Assembly (NCBI GenBank): GCA_025331435.1
Contig: JAIWNI010000035.1
Location: 1 to 64,000 of the forward strand
Direction of reading: 5' to 3'
Source: Choanephora cucurbitarum
Taxonomy: Eukaryota > Mucoromycota > Mucoromycetes > Mucorales > Choanephoraceae
DNA: 64,000 bases
Shown: positions 47,435-58,373 of the stretch, in pieces
Numbering within the stretch: position 1 is the stretch's first letter
How the letters are laid out: each line of letters opens with the position of its first letter
The notes under the pieces: generated by a model
What the model was told of the DNA's origin: nothing
Database searches by the model: none
The model's input: only the letters and a program-made list of their open reading frames with translations
Position numbers and translations under genes: made by a program

Positions 47435-47589
47435 TATTTTTACTTTCTATAGACTTATTATCCTTATTATTCCTATACATAACAATAAAACTACTTTTTG
47501 AAAAATTACTTATATCTGATCCTAATCAAACCCATCTCATTAAGCTTTGATCCATCTATTCGGATAAGCTTGATTCTTTCTCACTGCCC

Positions 47590-47870
47590 CGGGACACATG
47601 TTTTTTTTACCGAAGCGACGGTTTAAAATACACGAAGCGCAGCGAAGGGGCTATTTTATACCATAGCGAAGGTCTAAAAAAAATATGGGTGGGGCCCCCA
47701 CATTGAACTTCTCATCGGATTAGTTGGCCTGCGGCGGCACGAGCATCTTACAAAGCGCAGCGTACCGTACCATAATGAAGGTCAATAAAATTAACCAGAG
47801 CGCAGCGTAGGTGCTAATTTTATTACCGCAATGGAGGTGCGGTTTGTAATATGCTCGTATCTTTTGAAAA
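47590..47870. repeat. GC-rich foldback region after the Helitron ORF
   Basis: The words GCGCAGCG and GCGAAGG recur at least six times. Outer arms ACGAGCATCTTACAAA (47739-47754) and TTTGTAATATGCTCGT (47843-47858) pair at 15 of 16 positions, and TAAAATTA/TAATTTTA lies inside. A GGGGCCCC palindrome lies at about 47691-47698. It may include the Helitron 3' end (which usually has a hairpin), but no definite CTRR end can be fixed here. Confidence 0.5.
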
Positions 47871-47903
47871 AGAGAAGAAAAGCAAGCTAAAAGCTTTAGT
47901 TTA

Positions 47904-49919
47904 TTATTTTTTTTTCATCTTTTTCTGAGGTGACACATAGGCTTCTTCAGAACTGCAATAGGAGCTTTCAGGTGTTGGCTCATCATTTGCTAGAAATTTT
48001 TCAATTTCTTTGTGTTGTTGCTTTATTATTTCCTGTAGTTATTTAACTTTTTCTTAGCTACCCAAGCCGATTATACTTTATATTTTATACAGAGGAACAT
48101 ACCTTCAAGAACCAAAGTTCAGAAATTAGGCTTGAGATGCGGTGCACCATGCTCTTTGTGACATTGAGCTTTATCTTTTTTTCAAGTTGGAAGACATATG
48201 GACCAGTGGTAGGTCGAGAGAGCGAGTATATGTACATTGTATTTACTTTGGTGAGAAAGAAAAAAAAGGAACGTTAGAGATATTCGAATTAAATTATACA
48301 TGCTATTGTTTACAATAACAATGAAAGCCGTAGAGTTTGAGGTATTTTCTTGATGTCAAGCTGACTTCCGCTTTCAAACTGATTAATGATTGATACATTT
48401 GCTTCAAGTTCTTGGCTATCTTCTTTTTGTCTTCAAAAAAATGAGTCGTGTTCACTTTCCAATTAGGACCAGATATTTCAATTAAGCCTACTTCAACATT
48501 GCTCTCTTCATCAATCAAGATACCATCAATTTTGGTAGGGCTTGTTGCTTTGCCTTCTGACAAAATCAAGATGTCATTTTCATCATTCTTCTTGCATTGC
48601 AAGGTCACTTCCGACCAATTGAACTTGAGCCATTGCTCTTTTTCTGTCATCAACAAAAAAATTGGACGAAGGAAGCAAAACAAATATGTCACCTCGTTGG
48701 TGCTTGTTTCATACAGTCTGATCTTCTCACCTTCCAATTTGCCACTATCATGTGAAGAAAGATTTGCGTTAATAGGCTTTTGACAGATTTCCTTGTATGC
48801 ATGTTACACTTACAATATCTTTACAAACTTAGTAATCGTCTTGGCATCATAATACTCCTCGACTGTCACCTTCTTCTTCAACTCTTCCAGACGATGTTTT
48901 GCAGCTTTGTATCTTGATTTTAAGCTCTTGTCATCTTTGTCTTGTGCATCCTAGATTAATGCAAAATTACAAATGAGTACTACAAAACAAACAAACTCAT
49001 GAAAACAATTTACGTCTTGAAGTAATAGGTCGCGTGCTAGACGTGCTACTCTTCGTGAAGGTTTGTATAAATGCTGGTGTTTTTCCTTCTCTGCTTGATA
49101 AAATGAGCCAAGAACTTCGTGGATGCCATCATCTTTATTAGTACTGGTGAAGTCAAGAATGTTGTAGTACAACAGACTGTATGCAAGCAAAAATATTTCA
49201 GATATATTAGTACCCATAACAATAATAAAAAGACTTATATGACTATTCTCACTCTTGCAGATGTAACTTATCAATGTAATTTGCTGTATGTCTCCAGACT
49301 TTTATCTTATCGACCAACATTAAAGGTGACATATATTTTGAGTTTTCTGCAAACAAATCCTATAGGGTTAAATTCAAGTTAGATTCTCTATAGAAAAAAT
49401 AAGGATAAGGGCGTACTTACGTCTTCTTTAGTACTTTTGGCAGCATATGATTTAGCTTCTTTTACGAATTTGCTGTGTTCGGCCTGGCTGATTGCTTTGA
49501 ATGAACCAAACTAACAACATAAAAAAATACATATTTTTGGATATTAATGCTTATTTTATTCGCAGTATATAATAAAAAGCAACTTACTCTTTCAACTGCA
49601 TTGCTCAAGTCCACCCAGTCAACGCTATTTTTGTTGTTCTTGAAGCACTAGTGTGTAATAAGTATTTGTGTTTTTTAGATATTGAGTACACGCTTACCTT
49701 TTCGAGCTTTTTTGAGCATGCATTAAAAGTTTCTGATATATACTTTCTAATTTCTTTTGGACTAGATAAGCCGCGGTTGAAACAGATAAGTATGACCTGA
49801 TCTTTCTTTTCAATTAGAAAATTGCTCAGAACGACAGCCTCATTATCTTCTGAATAGGTCTCAAGGAGTTCAAACATGACAAAACAAGTGAAAAGAAAAA
49901 CAAATGATGAGCATGACAT
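47904..49919 (-). CDS. Accessory gene of unknown function, about nine exons
   Basis: From the ATG at 49919 (MSCSSFVFLF, hydrophobic start) to the stop at 47904-47906, about nine exons join with clean GT-AG borders. Readings in order are NFLIEKKDQVILICF, NSVDWVDLSNAVER, KFVKEAKSYAAKSTKED, VDKIKVWRHTANYIDKL, SRRVARLARDLLLQD, LEELKKKVTVEEYYD, EVGLIEISGPNWKVN, TGPYVFQLEKKIKLNV and the basic end SPQKKMKKK. The GLIEIS segment followed by a YVFQLE...KLNV part parallels the gene at 20805-22085 (GCVEIG, then YVVKRS...LTFP), so both probably belong to one repeated fungal family of unknown role. The promoter side is cut off by a LINE composite ending at the start codon. Confidence 0.65.
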
Positions 49920-49924
49920 TTTTT

Positions 49925-52900
49925 TTGTGTAGAATTATTTGTTTTATTAAGTAAATAATTGATTATAAGTCACACTTCAAAAAGAGAAATATGATCATTT
50001 TAATTTGTTTGTCTTGGAAATAACAAGAGCGAGTGAAAAAGGGATGTCTTGACGAATGAAAGCCCAATGAGCGCACCAAATAGCTCTTACTGTTGCAGCG
50101 CATAGACTTAAAAACTGAGTAGCGGGAACAAATGGTGGAACGGTAAAAGACCAAAGAGCAGAGACAATATGATGGGGCTGGAAAGCCATGTACGGGATTT
50201 GAGTTTGTAGTACAAGAGACCAAATAACCCATTTTACCGGACATTCGACCAGCAAATGTTTTCGGTTCTCGATAGAAGCATCGCAAAAGGAGCAGGAAGG
50301 AGAAACCTCAGCCAAAAATAAGGAGATAGACTCATGGCAATGGATTTTGTTATTGAGGATTCGATACCACATAGACCGACATTCAGGAGCTAAGGGTAAG
50401 GACCAAAATAGATGCCAGGTACTGGAGGGGATGTCAGATGGTACAATTTGAAGGGAATTCTCTCGCAGAGCCTCACGAAAGGAACAATTGGAGAGGTCAT
50501 CCCAAAAGGTTGACCTATATGTTAGCGCCGCTATTGGACGAACATCTACATCAAGAGTCAACTCGGCAGGATGAAAAATCTCAGTAAGAAGGCGGGGATG
50601 TAGAAACAGGATAGGAGAAAGTGGATATATCCTTAGCTGTTTACAGAGACGAGGGTACAGTGGCTGGTCCGGTGGATGAAGGGGACGAAAGCAGCCACGG
50701 GATGCATCTATGGTGAAATAATGCTTCAATAGTAGTGGAGCAGGTCTGGATGCAAGAATCCAATGACCTTCAGGGATTTCAACAAAGCAGTCTGCAAGTG
50801 GAATCTCCAGCAATGTAGTGAGGTTGCAATCATCAGATATTGTACGAGACACGCTTGCCAAGTATTTTTGCAAAAAGAAAAACAAGGCATGAACGAAGTG
50901 ACCATGATCCAAACCGCAAGATTTACGGAGTCGAGGAAAGAAAAAGGACAAGACAGGATAAGAGGTGTGTAGGAAGAAGCGCTGAATGTGATCAATTAAA
51001 TAGCAATGAACGACGGAATCAAACGATGGCCGAAAGAGTTCTTTAATCCAACGTACATAAAGACCTGCTTGCTGAGCCAAAGGGTCCAGAAGACCTACAC
51101 CTCCATCGTCTAAACGCTGGCATAGAAGATCATATCGAAAGATCGGTTTAACACCATGGTTTACAAATCGACTGATAATGCTTCTAATCCTCTTAAAGAA
51201 TGACTGCGGGAATGAGGTCACTCGAAGAACGTGCCACAATGCAAACAGAAAGACAGAATTGGCAACCGTTGCGCGGCCACGTATCGAGAGATTCCTGTAT
51301 CTGAATTGGTCACACTTAGCCTGTAGTGAATTTAAGAGCTGAAGCTCTACCAGTTTTCGCTGTGACAAGGAGCTAATGAGAAGAAAACCAAGGTAGCGCA
51401 ATGCTATAGTGGAGGTTCTGTCATGCCAGCTGTGAATATTAGAGGAGCGTAAAAGAGACTGCCAATAAGGTGATGGACGACCACCCAGAGATACCGCTTC
51501 AGTCTTATGCATATTGACTTTGGCATTGGACAGTTGACCATACCGAGCAAGATGTTGCTGGAGCAAATGGAAATCGTTATTGTCAGAAAGAAAGACACAT
51601 ACATCATCTGCGTAAGCTAGAATTTTTAAAGGCTCGAGAGAGGACGACGAGGAGGAAGAGGAAGTCTGATCAAAGACAAAGCCTCGAAAGGATGGATCTT
51701 GAAGAACGTGTCGGAGGAAGGGCTCAAGAGCAAAGTTGAAAAGAAGAGGAGATAGTGGATCGCCCTGTCGAAGGCCCCGAAGCTGAGTGGCCTCGTTGGA
51801 GAAATAACCATTGACGCTCACACGGACTCTGTTACCAAAGAAAAGGTTCATGAGACAGTCAACTAAAGGCCCTGGAAAGTTGAAACGAAGAAGGGTTCGA
51901 CGAAGGTACAAAGGATGTACGCGATCGTATGTCTTTTCTTGGTCTAAAAGTAGGGCAACATCATCACGCTGAGTACGACGGGCATGTTCCATAACCATAT
52001 TAACTAACAGACCGTTAGTTGCAATAAACCGGTCAGGCATAAAGCCAGTTTGGAAAGGAGTAATCAGAGCAGGGGCTACGTCTTTCATTCTAGCATTCAA
52101 AATAAGAGTAAAGATCTTTCCATCACAATTGATGAGAGATATCGGCCGCCAGTTCTGAAGCAAAGTCAGGTCTTCTTTCTTAGGTAGAAGGCGTACTCGA
52201 ATGTCTCGCCAAGAGTCAGGAAACAAGCCACGCAATAGAGCATCGTTGTAGACTTGAACAACCAAATGCTGAAGGGGAGGAAAGTGATACAAGTGGTAAA
52301 GAAATGCATATCCAAAGCCATCTGAACCAGGGCTGCTTTGTTTGGTAATAACCTTCGCAGTAACAACAATAATACCGTCAATAGTTATAGGAGCCAGCAA
52401 AGATTCATGGTCCTCATCTCTGACACTAGGCAGCGATGCGATGTCACTAAGATAATCATCAAGGCCATTTGCATCAACCGAATCGTCTGTGTATAGCTGC
52501 TGGTAGAACTGATGGGCAGAGTGTAGCATCGTCTCCTTATCTGCACAAGGTTCATCTGTCGTATCATTGCGAAATGCTGAAATTCGTTCAGTTGCCTGTC
52601 TCTGTTGCACCATGGATTTTAGATATCGAACAGATGTTTCACCTTTTTCACGCCAACGCTGCCCAGCTTTTAAGGCCAAGCTCTCCGTTACCTCCTGCTG
52701 TAGAAGAGCAATCTCCTGCTCTAAAGGGCGCAATACAATGAGTCGATCCTCCGCCGAAGGACGTGTCCTAAGAAACTGATTTCGTCGCGATTGAAGATCA
52801 CGCAAACGAGCTCGTCTACAATTTGCTCGATTGACAACAAAGTTCTTGGTAACTCGCTTAAGTGCTCTCTTAAGAAAGTCCCATTTGTCTTGGGGAGTAT

Positions 52901-53030
52901 CACATTTAATTGTAGCATCATCCAGGATAGAAGGGATGGCATCTATCAATCGACGTTGGTAGTCCGGAATCCGAAGGAGCTTGGGATTGGCCCGCCACAA
53001 TCCAGGCCCTGTAGGTGCTGTGGCCAACAT
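49925..53030 (-). mobile_element. LINE fragment A (non-LTR retrotransposon, 5'-truncated)
   Basis: Holds the RT and C-terminal part of a LINE ORF2. It lacks the endonuclease domain, since the sequence starts inside ORF2 at 53030. The 3' end is a short untranslated part and an A8 run (minus strand) at 49926-49919. It is joined directly to the poly(A) of fragment B at 53030/53031. CATGACATTTTTT flanks the A+B composite. Confidence 0.88.
49995..53030 (-). CDS. LINE A reverse transcriptase (truncated ORF2)
   Basis: An uninterrupted 1,011-aa frame. RT motifs are LQNWRPISLINCDGKIFT, FQTGFMPDRFIATNGLLV, LLLDQEKTYDRVHPLYL (usually EKAYDRV), LRGLRQGDPLSPLLFNFAL and the catalytic LKILAYADDVCVFL. The C-terminal part has a zinc-finger-like segment (CSFCDASIENRKHLLVECPVKW) typical of LINE ORF2 ends. 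The first ATG is only the junction base run, so the natural start is absent. It shares its last part (LCAATVRAIWCAHWAFIRQ) with LINE C at 56308-57480, so those two belong to one family. Confidence 0.9.
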   Translation of the reverse strand: MLATAPTGPGLWRANPKLLRIPDYQRRLIDAIPSILDDATIKCDTPQDKWDFLKRALKRVTKNFVVNRANCRRARLRDLQSRRNQFLRTRPSAEDRLIVLRPLEQEIALLQQEVTESLALKAGQRWREKGETSVRYLKSMVQQRQATERISAFRNDTTDEPCADKETMLHSAHQFYQQLYTDDSVDANGLDDYLSDIASLPSVRDEDHESLLAPITIDGIIVVTAKVITKQSSPGSDGFGYAFLYHLYHFPPLQHLVVQVYNDALLRGLFPDSWRDIRVRLLPKKEDLTLLQNWRPISLINCDGKIFTLILNARMKDVAPALITPFQTGFMPDRFIATNGLLVNMVMEHARRTQRDDVALLLDQEKTYDRVHPLYLRRTLLRFNFPGPLVDCLMNLFFGNRVRVSVNGYFSNEATQLRGLRQGDPLSPLLFNFALEPFLRHVLQDPSFRGFVFDQTSSSSSSSSLEPLKILAYADDVCVFLSDNNDFHLLQQHLARYGQLSNAKVNMHKTEAVSLGGRPSPYWQSLLRSSNIHSWHDRTSTIALRYLGFLLISSLSQRKLVELQLLNSLQAKCDQFRYRNLSIRGRATVANSVFLFALWHVLRVTSFPQSFFKRIRSIISRFVNHGVKPIFRYDLLCQRLDDGGVGLLDPLAQQAGLYVRWIKELFRPSFDSVVHCYLIDHIQRFFLHTSYPVLSFFFPRLRKSCGLDHGHFVHALFFFLQKYLASVSRTISDDCNLTTLLEIPLADCFVEIPEGHWILASRPAPLLLKHYFTIDASRGCFRPLHPPDQPLYPRLCKQLRIYPLSPILFLHPRLLTEIFHPAELTLDVDVRPIAALTYRSTFWDDLSNCSFREALRENSLQIVPSDIPSSTWHLFWSLPLAPECRSMWYRILNNKIHCHESISLFLAEVSPSCSFCDASIENRKHLLVECPVKWVIWSLVLQTQIPYMAFQPHHIVSALWSFTVPPFVPATQFLSLCAATVRAIWCAHWAFIRQDIPFSLALVISKTNKLK

Positions 53031-53866
53031 TTTTTTTTTGTAGAAAGTGTATACTTTATTGAAATAAGGTTAATGAAAAAATTAGCCAGTCTTAATGTGC
53101 TGACTGCTTAAAAAGGTCTGATATGCAGCTTCGGGGCTCCAAAGCAGCTGATCAAAAATACAGCGATAGTGGTATTTCCACATGGCTGATACAGCTGTAC
53201 CAAAAACTACCAAAGTGCTGACCGGAAGGAGTTCGCGAGCTTCAGTTTTGAAACTGGTGAGAGCTATCCATACCGAAAGCACAGTGGGAAATTGCGTATG
53301 GAGGTTTGCGAGCTGAAGTACCCGAGTCCAGTACTCCCACTTGACAGGGCATTCTACAAACATGTGCAGAGGTGTTTCTGGCGAGAGGCAGCAAAGCGGG
53401 CAAAGAGAGGAGCTAACCCACGGAATACCCCAGCGGTGCAATTTTGAGGCATTCGCCACACAGTCGTGAAGCAGGCGCCACCAGGGAGTAAAAGCGGCCG
53501 GCAGGAGGGGCAAGCGCCAAAACAATTTCCAACTAGCCATTGGAAGCAAAGAGGGCGCCAGCACACGAAAAGGGACTTTGACGGGGATAGTGCGCTTTTC
53601 TAGATCCCACCATCGTCGCAAGTTGCCCAAGGAGATGTCCAAAATTGAGACAGGGCCACCCTGTCCTATATCAATGGACCAGTTTGCCAAGTGAGGGAGA
53701 TAGTCTCCCATGACTGGAATTGAGGAAGCAGAGGGTATCTCAGGGCTGGGAGAAGCCAGCCGGCAACGAAACGACACCGCCGAATGGAGGGCACAGGCAA
53801 TCTTGTCTGATGAGTTGGTGAGGAATATAGCGTCAAATAGTTGTACTAGAGTGCGTCGAGACTGCC
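53031..53866 (-). mobile_element. LINE fragment B, 3' end of a different LINE family
   Basis: The minus-strand frame runs from the target-site duplication at 53866 (QSRRTLVQLFDAIFLTN) to the stop at 53082 with WKLFWRLPLLP, SLCPLCCLSPETPLHMFVECPVKW and a C-terminal tail. A short 3' UTR with AATAAAGT and an A-run at 53039-53030 follow. The amino-acid sequence is clearly different from LINE A apart from the general C-terminal finger pattern. It is heavily 5'-truncated and has no RT motifs. Confidence 0.82.
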
Positions 53867-54036
53867 CATGACATTTTTTAGAACTCTAGAAATATTTCGC
53901 CAGTAATTGAAATTAAGCTTTATTTTCAGGATAATTGTGAAATCCTCTATTTCCTAATAACTTGAGGATTAGTGATCCAATTTGTGGCTAGCTTTTCTTA
54001 CCCTCTAATATTATGAATATCTGCTAGTCTATAAAG

Positions 54037-56043
54037 ATGTTATCTGTTATAACTTCCGCAATCGAAGCCACTTTCAACCTCGATAGCATTAGCACTGCTC
54101 TTGTTCCTTTTGAAATCAACAATGTCAAAAAATTCAACCAAACAATTAAAGTTGAATCTCCAGTCTGGGAAAAGTGCCTTGAGAGAATTGAAGAAGAATA
54201 CACTGTTAAGTGGAGCACCTACAACAAGCAAAAAAGAAGAAGAAGAATTGAAGATTCTGATGTATCAGCTGGCCTAGCAAAAAAGGTTCTCGCTAAGCGT
54301 GTTATTTTTAGTCAGACATACGAGTGTCATCCTTCTGCCAAAGCTGACGAACGCTCAGTATAGAAGAAGTCGAAGAAGTGCGGTTGTCTTGCACCGTTGA
54401 ATGTTGTTTGCTACACCAAGATGCCTTCATTTTACGTCTTCCAGCCTATCAACTTGCATGTCAATCACACCTCCGGTGACAGTTCGGAAGACTTGCGTAC
54501 TTTGCCCCTTGGTTCCACTGTCTTGGATGAAATTAAGCAACAGTTGTTAAACTCGTCAAAGCTTCCTGGACAAGTCAGAATTGATCTTCTTCGCAAGTTG
54601 GATAACCAAGAATTAAGATTGTAAGGTCGAACAATTTTTTACCATGACATTTGGAATCAATTGCAAAAGGTAAACAATCTAAATTTCAATCTCATACTTT
54701 ACCTTTTTCGTAACTGGATCAATAAGAAGCTTTACTTGTTTGACGATGATGACATGGTTTCCTTGCAAATTTGGTTAAATGAAATCCTTCCTTCTAAAGG
54801 ATTTATGGTCTTTCAAAGCAATTTGGTCTCTCATTTACGGCTTTATTTCTCCTGGTCAGCAAGCTCTCATCAAGCAATCCCATACCTTTTGTATGGATGC
54901 CACTTATAGCATCACCAGAAGAGTCAACGATATATTGTACAGTATCATTGTGCGTGATAAATTGATTGATTGTAGGCATCCTGTTGCCTATATGATTACG
55001 AATGATTACACTCTTGGCCCGGTTACTCAATAGCTACAGTACCTGAAGAACAATGAGTTGATTATTGATCCTAAGCAAATTACGATTGATTGTAGTCGAG
55101 CCGAAACTACCGTTATAAAGAATGTTTTTCCTGGCTGTGAGTTTCAGTTTTGTCTATTTCATGTCTCTCAAGCATGGGGTAGACAACTGAGCCTCAAGGT
55201 AAAGTATGGCGAGACAGCTGCTGACAACCGTGTGTTGAGAGGAGACATGATGACCGAGTCGAAGTCGATGCTCTTTCAAGATGATGTAAATGCCTTCCAT
55301 CAAAAGATTGAGGCATTTTTTGATGCTTATTCCGTTCTTAAAGAATGCCTTGACTACTTTGAGAAAGAAAGGTGTAGCGAAGAGAAGTTCAAGATTTGGA
55401 GTCGTGCCTACCATGCTCTTGAGTTTAGTCACATGCTCACCAATAACTACATCGAATCCTGGCACAATCAACTCAAGTCTGTCTACATGATGAAAAGTAA
55501 AAATAGAAGACTTGATAGGTTGGTGTACGTCTTGACGGAAGAAGTAGAATATGATCTTGAGAAGGAGAAGATCAGAATTATGAAGAATATTGGAGCGATG
55601 ACTCGCACTCAAAGAGAGACAAGAAGAAGAGTAGAGTTGGAAGCTGAAAGGGTGCCAGAAGAATCAAGAAATAGGATGATTACTGCTCCTAAAGATGAAA
55701 ACGAAAACGATGTTAGTATAGAAGGTGATGTACAGGTAGAAGATAGGTTTATGGTTCAGTCGTTCACTTCTGAGGGTGTGGTTTATTCCGTTTCTGTCGA
55801 TAATTCGGTTATCCAGAACTGTTCATGCTATCACTATCAAAAAAATCAGAGACTGTGTAAACACATACACTTTTAAAGCTTCATATTCCTCACTTGAGCT
55901 TAACTTCTGCTGAAACTAACCTCTTGTCTAATGATGCACCCATTGTTGATTCAAGCAATTCTGGTGATGCTGAAGAAACATCGCAAATTGAATATGAGCT
56001 CGCTCAAGCTAGTGGTATTATTACTACATTGTACCACAGTTGA
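54037..56043 (+). pseudogene. Mutator-like (MULE) transposase pseudogene
   Basis: The plus strand reads a MULE transposase broken by in-frame stops at 54361, 54622 and 55031 and a frameshift near 55870. Recognisable parts are a Lys/Arg-rich N-terminus (YNKQKRRRRIEDSD), the DDE region CMDATYSITRRVND (first Asp), ITIDCSRAETTVIKNVF and FCLFHVSQAWGR (second Asp and the following CxxH-like segment), NNYIESWHNQLKSVY (Glu), and the SWIM finger CSCYHYQKNQRLCKHIH. The order matches fungal MULE proteins. It differs in sequence from the MULE remnant at 24772-26960. It is not functional as read. Confidence 0.8.
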
Positions 56044-56179
56044 AATGAACTTTACAAACAAACAATTCTACAGCACTTGAAGAAGCAAAACTTCTAAAAA
56101 GCAACTTCCAAAATTCTCTAATCACTTTACAAGCATATATGGATAAATAAAACAACCTCACTAGAATGAATACTCAAAG

Positions 56180-57485
56180 ATAATAAGCTTTTTTATTCTT
56201 TACTATTATTAAAATTTACTTCGTTAGATGCTTGTTCAACTTCATCATTCCTCAAAAAAGAAATCCTTAAATACCTTAAATACCTTAAGTACCTTTCGTA
56301 CTCAAAGCTAAGCTGACAACAAGCAAGCCCGGGAAATATATTTGAGTATCGTATGTTCTCTGAAGGGAGTCGCCTGGCGGATAAACGCCCAGTGTGCGCA
56401 CCAAATGGCTCTAGCAGTGGCCGCGCAGAGTGTGAATAGCGGAGCAGGTGGAGCGTAGTCAAAAGATGGGAACTTCCAAAGAACGTCAATGACGTGCTCA
56501 GGACTGAAGTCAAGGAAGGGAAAAGCGAATCGAAGAACAATTTCTCATATGGCCCATTTGGTAGAACACTCAAAAAGGAGATGAGATCGGGATTTGGAAG
56601 GCATGGAATAAAACGCGCAAGCAGAAGACATGTCAGGCCGAAAGAGGGCAATGGTAGCTTGACAGTGAAACTTGTTGTAGAACACTCGAAACCAAAAGGT
56701 TCGGCAGGAAGGATTGAGGAGCAATGACCAGAGCCGAAGCAATTGAGCAGAGGAAAGCCCAGTAGGTTCTACTGGGAGAAGTTTGAGGCGCAGCCAAAAA
56801 GTGAAGAGATCCGATGTGAGGTCAGTCCAGTGGACCGAAGGACGCAGAGAGGCTGCAAGAACTGTGGTGTTAAAATCGTCTGTATGGTCTAGGAAAAGCT
56901 CAATTGCGTCTCGCAAGCGAGGGTGTATGCGAATAGAGTAATCCCTTAAGCCTTTATCCAGACGGCCCAGTGATTGAGGAAAGCGAGGTTGATCAGAAGC
57001 TCCCAGGAGGCGAAAGCTGCGGCGGTTTCGGTCAATACAGAAAAAATCAAAAGTCAACAAAGGCCGATGATGTTCTTGCAGTATCCAATGATCCTCCGAT
57101 AGCTCTTGAAAGCAAGCGGTAAGAGGAAGGCGAAGAAAGGTCGGGAGATTGCAGACGACCTGACGAACATCCTCGTCATAGTACAAATTAAAAGCAAGGT
57201 AGAGTTGATGCATGAAGTGGCCATAGTCCAAAGAGCTACGAATTCTCAAATCTGTATAGAAACAAGATAAGCCAGAATAAGTGCCCTTAGTGAGGGAGCG
57301 GCTAATATAATCCAAAAGGTATGAACGGACAAGCGAAAAGGGCGAAGGACAAAAAGCCTCTTTGATGCACCTAACATAAACACGGTGATGCTGTACCATG
57401 GGATCTAAAAGTCCAAGACCGCCTTGGGAGACTGGTAGACAGAAAATATTGTATCTGAAGCCTGGTTTTAACCTGAACACGAGTA
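56180..57485 (-). mobile_element. LINE fragment C, same family as LINE A
   Basis: The minus-strand frame from 57480 to the stop at 56308 encodes the C-terminal third of a LINE ORF2 (QGGLGLLDPMVQHHRVYVRC, the finger region, LCAATARAIWCAHWAFIRQ), with one in-frame TGA at 56547-56545. Its end is close to that of LINE A. The RT core is absent, so it is strongly 5'-truncated. Near the 3' side, a TACCTTAAA-type repeat at 56265-56293 may be its tail or nearby host sequence. Confidence 0.75.
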
Positions 57486-57812
57486 GATTTAAAGAGACAT
57501 CAGATTTCTACGTATAAGCATATATCTACATACAAAATCCTGTTATAAGCTTGACTGCATGAATTCTCTGATTTCAATGTAGCAGGAGAGTATGACGAAA
57601 GTTCTTTCAGGAGCCCATTACCGTTTATGTAGATGCTTTAATTAAATTTATTGATTTCACTGCTTTTGACTGTTTCAACAAAAGACAATTCAAACTGGAA
57701 GAAAATAGGAAACAGTATATAATAGTAAACCGCAAGGAACAAATGGCTCAAACACAAGAGACAAGCACTATGAGTAAGATGTCTAACATTATCACGACAG
57801 GCTCTCTAGAGG
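57486..57812. other. Non-coding flank with a diverged copy of the repeat spacer
   Basis: No gene seen. The stretch around 57760-57800 (GACAAGCACTATGAGTAAG) is similar to the spacer between the two direct repeats at about 58403-58445 (GACAAGCAACATGAGTAG). The tandem unit therefore seems to extend beyond the near-identical part. Confidence 0.4.
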
Positions 57813-57816
57813 GTAT

Positions 57817-57888
57817 CCCTGTTGACTATAGACCATGCTGGTCCAACCTAGAAATAGGTTTGCAGGCTTAGAGGAACCATAGTCAGGG
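57817..57888 (+). ncRNA. Structured RNA-like motif, type 1, copy 1
   Basis: A closing stem pairs CCCT/GACTAT (57817-57829, with a 3-nt bulge) with ATAGTCAGGG (57879-57888). Inside lie hairpin GACCA-TGC-TGGTC (57831-57843) and hairpin AACCTA-GAAA-TAGGTT (57845-57860) with a GNRA tetraloop, followed by an invariant TGCAGGCTTAGAGGAAC. The direction is inferred from the GAAA loop. No known RNA family was recognised. Pairing was worked out by eye. Confidence 0.5.
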
Positions 57889-58307
57889 AAATCGCACTCC
57901 ATATATACAATAGATGCACGACCAAGAAGGAGCCTTTCTCAGTCATGGCTTGCTCAACACTAGCTTTGGCAATAAAAAGGAAAAGAATAAACACTGCTCC
58001 AATAGCTGTCATGTCAACCTAGAGGCTAATGCGAATTACCATTTTCCATTTTACTTTCAAAGACAACCAAAAGTAGAAGTCAACAATGCTCCATCCTACT
58101 TTTCCAGCTACATGAAGCCTAAAGGTTGACAGATAAAAGCAAAGATCGTTGCAACTTTAAGCAAGTGTTGAGGGAGTCCAGCAGAAAACTATGCAACAAG
58201 TCGCTCCAAATGAAGCAATTAGTAAGCATCCTTTTTCTTCGGGGGGGGGGGGGTTTACTTACTTGGCTTAGATAATTAAACAATAGTAACAGCAGTCTAC
58301 TCTTCCT

Positions 58308-58373
58308 CTTGTGTAAAGACCATGCTGGTCCAACCTAGAAATAGGTCTGCAGGCTTAGAGGAACTTTACCAAG
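58308..58373 (+). ncRNA. Structured RNA-like motif, type 2, copy 1
   Basis: The same core as type 1 (GACCATGCTGGTC, ACCTA-GAAA-TAGGT, GCAGGCTTAGAGGAAC) is closed by a different stem: CTTG/GTAAAG (58308-58318, one bulged T) with CTTTACCAAG (58364-58373). The stem sequence is unlike type 1 but the 10-bp pairing is kept, which suggests selection on RNA structure. Confidence 0.5.
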
